This document shows positions 10,371-20,743 of a stretch of 31,829 bases of DNA, one piece after another. The first letter of the stretch is position 1. Each line of letters begins with the position of its first letter. The DNA comes from Rhizophagus sp. LPA8_4_AMF. Its lineage: Eukaryota; Glomeromycota; Glomeromycetes; Glomerales; Glomeraceae. Below the pieces are notes generated by a model. The model did not search any database, had not been told where the DNA came from, and saw nothing but the letters and a program-made list of their open reading frames with translations. A program made the translations under genes and the position numbers. Location: assembly GCA_021464525.1 (NCBI GenBank), contig JADRCO010000521.1:1-31829 (forward strand), written 5' to 3'.

Positions 10371-11410
10371 TAAATGATTCTGTTGAATTAATTCACTTAA
10401 ATATTATAAGTTTTGTTAATTTCATTTATTTATTACTTCAAAATTATTTTAAATATATGAGAATAATCATTATATTTTTTTGAGAATGAACTTTCCATCT
10501 TTTTTTATAATGTATAAACTAAGAGAGCCTGTGAATGTGCGTGAATTTCTTTTGTATTCTTATCTTTACCAGACATAATAATAGTAACATATGTCCCATA
10601 TCCTTCATCAACTTCAAATAATCATTAATAAGTTCTTTAGTATATCCGAATCTCAGCAAGACCTGATCACATGATTAGTATTAAGGGATGATGTAAATTA
10701 TTATGTGACCTGAATTTTTTGACAAATTTTATAAATTACTATAGGTAATTTTATGGAACGTTATAAATAAGCGACTCAGCTAGTTTTAAATTGTTTTTGT
10801 AAAAAAAACACCATTAGTAGATTATAATCAAATAGAACTTTGTTTGAGAATAATTTGCTTAATTTATGCAAATGACAAATAACCGAATAGTTTGATTTTT
10901 TTTGATATGCCAACAAATCAAAATCAAATGACTGAAATGATTAAATGACAAAATGATTATAAATAATGACAAATGATTAGGCAAATCCTTTAAATAGTCA
11001 AATGATGGTAGATTATTAAGATTAGGATTCGCAAAATATGAAATGGTAATAGAAGATTCCTAACTAAATATGGAGAAATAGGAGAAAAAGGTGATAAAAA
11101 AGAAGATGAGAGGGAATTAATTAGATAGTTAGAAATAAAAGGAATACAAAGAGAAAATAAAGAAACTGAAGAAAGTTATTCTTCTAATTAAATGAAACAA
11201 TACTTAGATTTTATTGACAGATCAAAATATAAAGAAATAAGTAATATAAATAATTAATTTTAATGCTATGAGCTTTTATTTTATATAATATTTGAATACA
11301 AACTGTATTATAGTAAATAGTTTCATTTGAATTAGTAATACTAAAATATAAATAATTAGTCATTTTTATAAATATTTACTTACAATGCCACAACAATTTA
11401 AATAGTTCAG

Positions 11411-11418
11411 TATAAAAG
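11411..11418 (+). promoter_or_regulatory. TATA box of retropepsin-like gene 3
   Basis: TATAAAAG 43 nt before the ATG at 11454, in the same local sequence as the box of paralogue 1. Confidence 0.55.
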
Positions 11419-11453
11419 ACCTTGCAATTGATTAAAATTACTATTTAGCAAAA

Positions 11454-12195
11454 ATGAGATTATTGTCTTTAGTTAAAGCATATAAAGTACCATACTATAA
11501 TTACAAAAAACCAGCAACAGTTGGTAATAAAACAAGTAAGTTAATAATATGTATGTATGATTATTTTTCTTCTTTTCTTTAACTGATTTTATTTTGTAAT
11601 TTAATTCTTAGTTTGGTCTCCAAATAATTATAAAGAAATGAATAACTTTACTCCATCAATGCGTGAAAAGTTTTCAAAATTTCTTAATGATAGATACGCA
11701 GATATTACACCAGAATATTTGCAAGAAGTTTCAAAAATTTATAATGTTAAATACCTCTCAGAAGCTACACAAGAATTGGATGAAATTAAGGGAATTATAT
11801 ATGGACATACTAAATACCTCTCAGAACCTATACAAGAATTGGATGAAGTTGATGGAATTTTATATGGACGTACTAACCGATTTATTGGACTAATGAAAGC
11901 AACAATAAGTGGGAAAACCAAGAACGTATTCTTTCTTGTTGATACAGGATCTCCCCGAACTTACATTTCTGCTGACTTATTAAATGCATACAATATAACT
12001 GTTTCCAATGAAACACACTATAATGTCCTATTAAATAAAAGGCACATCACGGCAGGTATATCCCCTGAAAAAAGTTGTTTTTCTTATTTAAATCTTTTAG
12101 GAACGGATTATATGAGTTTATATGGCGCTGAGCTAAACACAGATTTCGAAGAAAAGAAGTTTACTATTAAATTTAAACCTGGATATTCAGAATAA
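11454..12195 (+). CDS. Retropepsin-like aspartic protease domain protein, paralogue 3 (two exons)
   Basis: Exons 11454-11535 and 11612-12195 give 221 residues. The intron opens with GTAAGT, closes with TTCTTAG and is phase 1, at the same place as in paralogue 1. Exon 1 differs from paralogue 1 at only a few codons. The active-site motif DTGSPRTYIS is intact with Asp138, and the second motif LLGTDYM lies at about 189-195. The N-terminal linker is longer than in paralogue 1. Its shared KYLS...QELDE...YG block is duplicated in frame (residues 74-94 and 95-115). It is predicted to be an active half-site that dimerises, possibly with paralogues 1 or 2 (inference). No substrate can be named. Confidence 0.82.
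11749..11874 (+). repeat. 63-bp in-frame tandem duplication inside paralogue 3
   Basis: Units 11749-11811 and 11812-11874 are each 21 codons, starting KYLSE and ending with a YG-H/R-T step. They have diverged at several positions. Paralogues 1 and 2 carry one unit only. Confidence 0.88.
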
Positions 12196-13202
12196 TGATG
12201 TATATAATTTATTTATATATATATTATTCAATTTTATGTTAGAAAAAACAATAAATTTATTTTGAATTAAAGAAACTGAAATTTTGGTTCCAATCTGGTT
12301 TTTATAAAATCATTATGTAATTTTTCATAATTATTTAAAATCAACTTGCAGTGTGTTGGAATTATTTGAATAATGTGAAAGCAGTAATTCCTTTTACAAT
12401 ATAGTCTATATACCTAGCTGAGTTGAGTATAGCGTGATTAAGCAAAACTACAAACTGCAAAAGTTCTATATTTTTTGTGGAGTACACACCTTGAATTTTA
12501 AGTACTCTAATAAATAAACATGTCATACTATATAGTATGATGAACCATATTCAAATACTTTAAATATAACACTCCTGGAAACTCACTGAAAAATACCATA
12601 TTTCAAATTTATATTACTGGTCACATGACTTATTTGTACATACGTTCCGTACAATTTTAATTAAAGAACGATTATTCATTAGTAGATTAAATTTGATTAA
12701 CTACATAATTCTAGTTAAGTAAACTCTTTACAAATTAAAAACAATTTTTTTGTCACCATACTATAGAGTATAGAGGATAGTAGTATTCGATAAAATTAGC
12801 ATAATTATATAGTATCTACTACTAATAAACTATATTCCATGCTTTTTGTTGACTCAATTGTGAAAGTTATACTCATGGGAAAGTTATATCCTAATATAAT
12901 ATAATAGCACTAAACAATCATATAGTATTATTTAATTCAACCTGCGCTAATATGTATAGCGAATACAATTACTCAATTCATCTCCTCACTCATTAACTAT
13001 TTTAATTCTGTCATATACTGCTTCATATGTGCCAGTAAATTTTGATAACTATAATCGTTGTTATAAAGTATATAAGTTCGTTCCTTATAGTGAAATGAAG
13101 TAAATACTGTATTAAATAATGAATAAGCTACTGTATTAGCTTGTTGATAAGCAAACGATTTATTGACTCTTAATAATTTGCTTTATAAAAATATAATTTA
13201 TA
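12196..13202. other. Intergenic with ATAGTAT-type palindromes
   Basis: No gene seen. A perfect 18-bp palindrome, TCATACTATATAGTATGA, lies at 12523-12540, and related ACTATA/TATAGT pieces recur to about 12930. Their function is unknown; they could be remains of short inverted-repeat elements. Confidence 0.45.
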
Positions 13203-14665
13203 TCATTTCCTAATAACTTGAAATACTTCATAATCGTCTGATAAAATTCTTCCTATTGGTACATTATCAATTTTAGGATAAGATGACGGTGTAACCATCG
13301 TACCTGGAATCTATACCTACCAGTAAGCTGCTAATACCAAATATTGGTCCAAAGATGATAAATTTTGTGCAGAATAATTTTAACCTGTACTATAAATTAC
13401 TTTTGAAGGCTGAAGATCATTCTATCTGATCTGTAAACGAAAATATGAAACTATCTTTTGTAGACATGAATCCCAAAAAAAAGTGGATTATAATTTCCCA
13501 CTATTTGTTCTGTAAATTTCATTTTGACAATAACAACCGACAATAGCCCTTTTATTATCACATTTATTATGAAATGTTGTAGGTGTATTACCATCTCTAC
13601 TAGCACGATAAATCCAATGAAAAATATAAGGAATATTCCTTATATTTAAATGTGAACAACTAACAAAAATCGCAAAATATTGACGTTCAATTAAATTTGA
13701 ATCATATGAATCATGAGTACTTTTAGTTTCCTAGAAGGTTTTACATTAATGTTTAGTCTCTTATTTGGTGCCATATGGAACATAAATATATTGCTAATCA
13801 AACCATCCGGTAACAATTCTTTATAAGGGAATACTTTAAAAATAAATTTTCTGGAGAAATATCATAAAAATCTAATTAGAGACATAAACCTATGTATAGC
13901 TCTCTTCATAATTGTAACATCATCTTTATTCAATTTCTCAACATCTTGCGAAATATTTGAATGTTGTGCTAAATACCACTTAATTAAACTATTCCAGACA
14001 ATAATTTCATCCAAATTTTAAATCATCACGATTTAAAAGCAATTCCTGTAAGGGCGCATTTAAATTTGCAAATTTGTCAGAATTAAATAACATAAGAGGT
14101 ACTTCGTAGGTTCCATCAAGGTAAAAATTCCATAATTCAGTGAATGGTTCATGTTGATAAATCATTTCAAGAATTTCTATATAACTAATTTTGTTGCAAA
14201 AATTCACGATAGTGTTTAATCAAGTATTCCTGAATGCAAGGAATTAATGATTGGATATTAAATTCATCCACTGCCATCAAGAGCTTTAATACTTCAATAT
14301 CTAGTAAATTCGTCAAATATATCTTTCTACAATAAATATATTTTTCCACAATAAATAAATCTAAAAACAAAAAATCTCCATTAATTCTGCGAATTTAGTT
14401 ACATATTAGCAAACATAAAATTACCTATGTATACTTTTATTTACTTTAAAATTAATATAAATATTTGAGGAGAAATGTTGAGTTTTTTAAAATAAATTTC
14501 TCATCCTTTCATTTCTTAGAAAATTCTGTACGGAAATATTGTGACCTCGTACGTAAAATTAGAGAATTCATTTTCACCAGCGTATATAATAACGTCATAT
14601 TCTTCGTCAGCTTCAAACAATTTTTCGTAACCATTAATAGTCACTTGAGAATATTCAAAAGTCGT
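13203..14665 (-). pseudogene. BTB-BACK-TLDc pseudogene
   Basis: Similar along its length to the intact genes at 24049-25515 and 29994-31489, and closer to the latter in the TLDc part. Lesions seen: the start codon position reads ACG (14663-14665); about 23 nt are lost in the BTB exon, removing the EIHAHS core and shifting frame; a stop and frameshift follow FLQQN near 14190-14207; an extra A after DDL shifts frame near 14015. More shifts break the TLDc region. The C-terminal DDYEVFQVIRK can still be read, ending at 13203. The two remaining open pieces are 14185-14370 (BTB/BACK join) and 14007-14207 (BACK). It cannot make the full protein. Confidence 0.88.
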
Positions 14666-17133
14666 TTAAAAAAAAATTTTTTTCAGATTAATCTCGTAAT
14701 CTTATATAGTAATTAAACTATTTAAGGTTAGGGCCTACCATTATTAGAATGTCAATCTCGAACATTTCAGTCACACAAATCTTCTCATATGATTTTCTCG
14801 CTCAATTTGATTGGACAAAATTATCAATTTGAAATCATTAAAGAAAAAAAAATGCCATTCACTAGACGGATAAATTCATAGATTAAATATAAGGCCATTT
14901 TTTTATTTACATATGAAATTTGAGTACACGCATAAATTATCACATATATTCTTTCATAGTGAGAATAAATAATTTAATTCAGTATGTCAGCTAACTGAAC
15001 GCGCAAAAAAAAAAATTGCCATCATTTTCTTTCAATAAAGGATATCTCCTTTTTTTGTAGTTTTTAAACTTTATTCTTTTTTACTATCAAAAAAAGGAAA
15101 AAGAAAGAAAATCACATACAAGAATGCTTTTAATTAATCTGTTAAAAATGAAAATTCGAAAAAAATCAAAATTGATGGTAGAAACATTGTAATAAAAGCG
15201 AAAATTTTTTTCCCCCTAGATTATTTTATATTGTTTTTTCTTTGCCGATTTTGTTAAAGGAATTAAATTATAAAAATATAGAGATACAATATTATATTTA
15301 AGTATAAGTATAAAAGATGATATATTAAAGACGTATAAGTATAATCTCATCATTATTGAAAATGATATCATTTCATCACCGCAGATTTATCATCCAAGTT
15401 AATTTATTCCAACAATGAGATTTCTATATTCAAATATATGTAATTACTATACTCTATTTTATCGGTCTTATCGGTCAGAGATCCCTTATACAGTATTTAT
15501 CTCAAATATTGTATTATGATCAATGAAATTGATAGGAATAATCTCTGGTGGTAATTTGATACTTTTAATTAATTATGTATTTGGCAACTGAGCATCTGTT
15601 CAAATGCACATGATAATATATACGTTTTTAAGTACAAATGAAGCTTCTATTATGCTCAAACTTAATTTATACATGCTTTGTTGGAACTTACAAATTTATT
15701 ATAAATCAAGCATCTTAAATTATGTATTCGTAAGGAATTTAATGCACGTTTATAAAAATATGTATTAAATAATTGTGATTGGGACAATTTGAAGGATGTT
15801 GGAAAATTCACTCAAATATATGGTATAATGCATGACAGATAATGTATTTTTTAGATTTATACTTTAAAATCAGAAATTTTTAGAGACCATTAAGACAGTT
15901 CATATATTACAATACTAAAATGTCATGAAATTTTTAATATCTCAATAAAAATACATTGAATCATGAGTATTTAGATATTTAAACATTTCAGTACAGCTAA
16001 ATTAAGACTTTATATAGTACGTTAGTTTCAAATTACAAAACTGCTTGACTTACTTTAAACTTATAGTCAAAATTTCATCATCTTAAAAAGAAACTTTATC
16101 AGATGATTTATAAATTCTCAAAGCATATGATATGCAATGAACTTTAATATAAGATCCACAATTTAGTATGCATCATATTGTGAATATCAATTACGTTGTA
16201 AAATATTTAAATTCAATCTTATTGAGAATAATGATAAAAAAAATAAATTTGTATTAATGCTTATATTTTCCTATTTTTATTATTAAGAAAACTGTTCTTA
16301 TTTTGATAAAGAACCATTTACACTACCTATATTAACTAACTATTGTCTCATATTATTAATAATCTAATAATTGTGATGCAATAAAGGAAAAAAAATGTAA
16401 ATTATTCTAAGAATTTCAAGTTATAAAATAATTCTTTCACTTAGCTAATAATTTTTTTTTAAATTTACACTTTGATACTCATTATTAATAGGATTTTGAT
16501 TACAGCAAAATAACAATATTAATATAATTACCACCACACAACCAGCAAATGTATACATTAAATGTCATTTACTAACTAATAAATGGTATCACACTTCTTA
16601 ATATATTTAATGATATTTATTAATATATTGAATTAAAGGAATATGCCAAATAACTAAAAAATTCAGAAGAATTAAACTGAATGTTACTAATATTTCAAAG
16701 AATGAATTTATATTAAATATTCAAATACTTAAGGATGTTAGTGTTAGGGTTATCTTAGGTTTAGGGTGAATTGTTTGATAACTCAAATGTAATTTGCAAG
16801 AATAAATTGAATTTTACCAACAATGTCATTAGTCAAACTTCTGTGAAAAATGGGCAGTTAATTCTCATCAGTGTAAATCAATCTATATCTGCTGTTATAT
16901 TATGATAAAACAATTAAATAAATAAATAACTTACAATAAGTTTTTGTAATTATATAATAAAATTTACTTCACACAATTTAATCATATTAAACATTGAGTT
17001 ATTTTGTTTTAGCATCAAATACAAGTTCTTTACCAAGTAAATTTGTATTATTATATTTTTTTTTCTAAGTATTAAAATTCAGTTGCAGTATATGGACAAA
17101 GGTAGAGCCAAAGGCTGACATGAATATAATACC
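14666..17133. other. Gene desert, no supported gene
   Basis: A/T-rich spacer. There is a TATAAAAG near 15309 followed about 100 nt later by an ATG with a 34-codon frame (15415, MRFLYSN...), too weak to call. A short stretch at about 16738-16770 holds GTTAGGGTT and TTTAGGGTG, resembling decayed telomere-type units. A 10-bp inverted repeat, CCTTTTTTTG/CAAAAAAAGG, lies near 15050-15105. Confidence 0.5.
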
Positions 17134-17328
17134 TCAGTATTTTATACACTTCCTATAGAGATCATGACTTTGTATATTGTTAAGTGGAATTGATGCAGAT
17201 GGCCTAAAACTAGCAAGTAATTCTTGGCGGACTGAAGTAAACCTTGCCCCATTTGCAATATTATTTGACTTTTGTGATGACATGTCTGGAGGGTGGGTGA
17301 ATGCTTGAGGGAAATGAGTATGTTGAGA
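17134..17328 (-). other. Coding-like remnant, unassigned
   Basis: A 64-codon minus-strand frame without start codon, less A/T-rich than its surroundings, contains THPPDMSSQKSNNIANG and RQELLASFRPSASIPL. The composition is far more protein-like than neighbouring frames. The + strand over the same bases is also partly open (for example MDDLSTQLKNLEDGLSS, from the ATG at 17343), so the coding strand is not settled. No family recognised. Confidence 0.3.
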
Positions 17329-17403
17329 TTAATAAAAAAAAAATGGATGATCTTTCCACCCAACTTAAAAATCTTGAAGATGGACTAAGTAGTCTGCCTC
17401 TGT

Positions 17404-18271
17404 GGAGCAGAAGAGTAATTACACCAATAAAAATTTCTCCTCTTTGGTATTTAAATTGAGTATTAACTCACAAATAAATGAAGGAATAATATTTAATTGA
17501 TTCATCCCAAAGGTGATTGTGCTATCATATTGATTTAACAGTTTTAAAAAATGTAATCAATTCTAGAAGTTGTATTACCATTACTATTTACTAAGTATTC
17601 TTTCATGTCTAGCTTCAATAAAATCTACAGACTGAGTCCTTTTCCAAAAGTATTTGACCTATTCAACTTCATAATTCTAAATGGCCCTTGATGTATATAT
17701 AATACTTATTTCCTTCTTGAAGTATCATAGATAAAGATTGGATCCAATACCTTGGATATTGCATGAATTATGTTAACACTTTCATTATATTCTATTTGAA
17801 TGAAATTATTTGAATATAATTTATTAAGTTGAAGATTATTTTAATATTATTTATTATCAGTTGAATATTTATTTATTTATTTAATACTTTCATTATCTGT
17901 CATATGTTAAATACAAGCTTCAAGTTTTGAATATGCAATTCTTTATCCTTTCTATTTATTTAGCCTGTAATAAGTTGAATTCCAACGTGTTTAACAGCTA
18001 ATTTTAGGCTAAATATTTAACTCCGTTTGGACCATAATTTGTATAGCCATCTGTTTCTTTCTAGTATATGTTTTGGTCAGAAGGTTTTCCTTTGAAGTTA
18101 CTCTTATTCTATTGGTTAGATAATAGGTTGCTGGGTATAGTTTCATGTATGTGTATTGCATGTGCCTATTGAAAATTGTGACCATGTATTTTATACCATG
18201 GAACAAAGCATATTTAACTATATCATATTGATTATTGGTATATTTTTTGTATTGTATATGTTATTAGTGTT
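17404..18271. other. Intergenic, no gene seen
   Basis: A/T-rich, with stops in all frames apart from short frames (18009-18206 minus, 18156-18344 plus) that lack recognisable motifs. Confidence 0.45.
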
Positions 18272-18660
18272 TCACATAAGATTCATCCATGATAAACACC
18301 TTCTATCCAAGAATTCAATCATTCCTCTCAATCTTAGACCTTGAGTAATTTTGCATAAGTTTTGCTGTGAACTAGAACCAGTTTTACTCTCCCAAAACAA
18401 CCCAAATAAAATACTTGAACTTCTGATTATTGAATCTTTGAACTGTTTTATAGCTTCCATAAGTATTTCAAACTTTCTTTTAAATGGTATATAACTTTCA
18501 TAGGGATATTTAATATCATTACAGCAACTACATATGAATTTGTTCAAAAAGCTCATTTTAAAGTTTAGCCTGTTCTTCTTTGGACTTAATCCATTCTTCC
18601 TCAAATTTGGCTTATTCTTCTTCTAACTCTTCTACTCTGTCTTCATATTTCCACTTAATA
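18272..18660 (-). pseudogene. Eroded coding remnant with coiled-coil-like part
   Basis: At its 5' side (about 18560-18660) a minus-strand frame reads EDRVEELEEE, a stop, then AKFEEEWIKSKEEQAKL, a heptad-like acidic/basic pattern. It overlaps, in another frame, a 110-codon open frame (18272-18604) that contains EILMEAIKQFKDSIIRSS. The mixture of frames suggests a decayed gene or transposon. Family not recognised. Confidence 0.3.
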
Positions 18661-19824
18661 GTTAACAAATAATGCTTGTATCTTTTAAATTGATAAAGTA
18701 AGTAAGAATAAAATCATATAAATCTCAAATATAACTTTGAAAAGTTAATTTTCTTAAACTATAATCCAATAAAAAATAATGTTGCAAATTATAATTTCCA
18801 ATACTTTTCTAAACCTCTTATCTTTGGTTACTATTTGTTATTAAAGTTTAATTGAAGTCCAGCATGAATTTGCATTCATAAAAATTTAATAAAGAATAAC
18901 TATTGTTAAATAAAAATAAATCATCAATAATAGATGGAGTGTTATCAATTAATAAGGCCAAAGTCTTTTTTTTTGGCAAATCCATATTCATAAATACATT
19001 ATATAAATGTATCTTTTTTCTTTTTATGCTTATATCTCCTAATGTGATGCAATTTTCTTCTAACTAAATTCTTACTTTTGCAAAGTAAAATGGATTCTAT
19101 ATCAATTATAAATTTTGGTTGACCTCAGGAATAAGATTTAAAGAAAATTTTTAAATTCCAATTATTAATGGTTGATTTTTAAAAAAAAATCATAATTTCA
19201 TCCTATTCATACTATGCTTGTAAATGTTGTTTTTTCTTAATGCTGCATAGAAAAGACAGAAGCATAATAAATTCTCCAAAGAAGTAGCAAAATAACCTCC
19301 TTTTGATCAACTACTGACTATTCTACTGTTATTATTTTAATAATAAAAAAAGTTTAAATCAAGTAAAAAAAAAATTCTAATAAAATTGTTATTAATTACC
19401 TACTATATACTGCTTATAATATTAACTTAAAAAAAAGGAATGTAAAAAATAAAGTGAAATGAAAACGCAAAGAAAACAAAAAATAAAATGGATCAATTAT
19501 TCCAAATTTGATTTATGATATATTTTAATATAATTATTAGTTTTCTCATATATTGTCCCATGAAAAAGAGATGTAATATTAAATAATAAAGGATCATATA
19601 TTTAATACAGTTGGTATTCCCAACCTTTATATTTATAAGAATTCAGAATTCAGTTTTGCATTCAGAACTGATGGTTAATTATTTTCTATGATGTAACTCA
19701 TTTTTTTTATCTGTGTCCTGTAAACAAAAAATTGAAATGCAAGTTGTTCTTGTGAAAATTTTTGATGTCAAATACCCACAATTCACTTAGATGGAAGTTA
19801 TATGCTATTTTTTTTACTATTTCA
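18661..19824. other. Intergenic, no gene seen
   Basis: Strongly A/T-rich with frequent stops. No motif, repeat or splice-consistent exon recognised. Confidence 0.45.
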
Positions 19825-20455
19825 TTAATAAACTCTATGTACATATAATAAGTAATTGCATTTTTGATTAAGCTTTAAAACTTTGTAAAAATGGTAGAGA
19901 TATGTGTTAACTATATGTAACATTGAATTCCATCTGGATTCAACAGGTATTTTCCTTTGTGGAAAAGCGATCAGGAACATCAATACTGAATCTAAATCAG
20001 GCTCCAGATCTATATATGTGCTTACGAAATCATCCATCATCATATTCATTTGCTTTGGGAATTTTTCATTATTAAATATATGATGCATTAAAACCAGTCT
20101 TGACATCTAATTAAATTCAGATATTTAAAAGTTTAATTTACTTGCAATTGCAAATCTCTTTAATCCTTTAAGATAGAATTGGATGGCTCATTAATTTCCT
20201 TAACTTTTTAATAAATTTTTTCGTGATCTTCCACCAAGCAGTTTTCTAATGTAATTATAGCATTCCTCTTATAGATAATTAGAATCACTCATCAATTTAA
20301 TGATCTTTTCAGTTAATTTATGTAAATCTCTTTGAAGACCTTTACACTGCTCCACCACACTTCGTGAGTGGTAGTGAACAATTTCTTGGTATTTTCAAAA
20401 CAATTGCTCTTCTAAGACATGTGACGCCTCTTACTGTTGTTGAAACTTCTTTTTA
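19825..20455 (-). pseudogene. Decayed gene, hAT-transposase-like at its 3' part
   Basis: One minus-strand frame runs through the whole stretch with only a handful of stops, far fewer than chance in A/T-rich DNA. The 5' part (20200-20455) includes KYQEIVHYHSRSVVEQ, then GLQRDLHKLTEKIIKLMSD, with stops TAA, TGA and TAA in frame. The 3' part (19825-20106) is 93 codons without interruption and holds VESRWNSM followed by a hydrophobic helix. An (x)RWNS motif before such a helix is typical of hAT transposases near the catalytic/dimerisation region (family knowledge); that match is short, so the identity is tentative. It cannot be functional as it stands. Confidence 0.4.
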
Positions 20456-20626
20456 TAAATTATTCAAAAATATGCTGTTTTCAGAAAATAAATTTCATTT
20501 ACAATAAGGATTAGACAATAATTAATACATTCTAACTCTACCTCTTTTGATATACAAATAGATGAATGTACTATGCAAGTTTTGATGTTTTATATATAAT
20601 TTAAAATTATTTAGATGCATTGATAG

Positions 20627-20743
20627 TTATTGAATTCTATATATCTCAGCTTTATTATATTTAAAGGATTCCCATACAAATTTATAGACTTTTTCAGTTT
20701 TCTCTTCCTCTACTTTCTCAAGATCTCTCCTTCTTTTCATCAT
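20627..20743 (-). other. Short coiled-coil-like ORF, possible exon remnant
   Basis: A 38-residue frame beginning MMKRRRDLEKVEEEKTEKV and ending in a Lys/Tyr-rich tail, bounded by stops. It lies on the same strand as the remnant at 19825-20455, upstream of it. It may be part of the same decayed gene; no family recognised. Confidence 0.25.

Larger units (their letters stand above)
10503..12195. repeat. Segmental duplication, right copy (partner 5247-6843)
   Basis: Parallels the left copy over the upstream region, promoter, both exons and the intron. This copy has an extra purine-rich stretch at about 10997-11205 that includes a Lys/Glu-rich frame (starting near 11070, one stop inside, ending ESYSSN). 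That stretch looks like a fragment of another gene inserted here or lost from the left copy. Confidence 0.8.

Noticed and set aside
11663-11921. ORFs in other frames over paralogue 3 (+ 11663-11893, - 11739-11921)
   Set aside because: Shadows of the retropepsin-like gene, kept open by the 63-bp duplication.
6185-12195. Reading the retropepsin genes as LTR-retrotransposon remnants
   Set aside because: No reverse transcriptase, RNase H or integrase residues and no LTR pair seen; genes are spliced with conserved exon structure. A genome-wide search could still overturn this.
14465-14716. + strand ORF of 83 codons
   Set aside because: Antisense of the BTB part of the pseudogene; the equivalent + strand frame (31242-31472) is seen opposite the intact gene.
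15415-15516. MRFLYSN... ORF with an upstream TATAAAAG, considered as a fourth retropepsin-like first exon
   Set aside because: Only the first residues resemble the family; no phase-1 donor at the right place and no protease exon follows.
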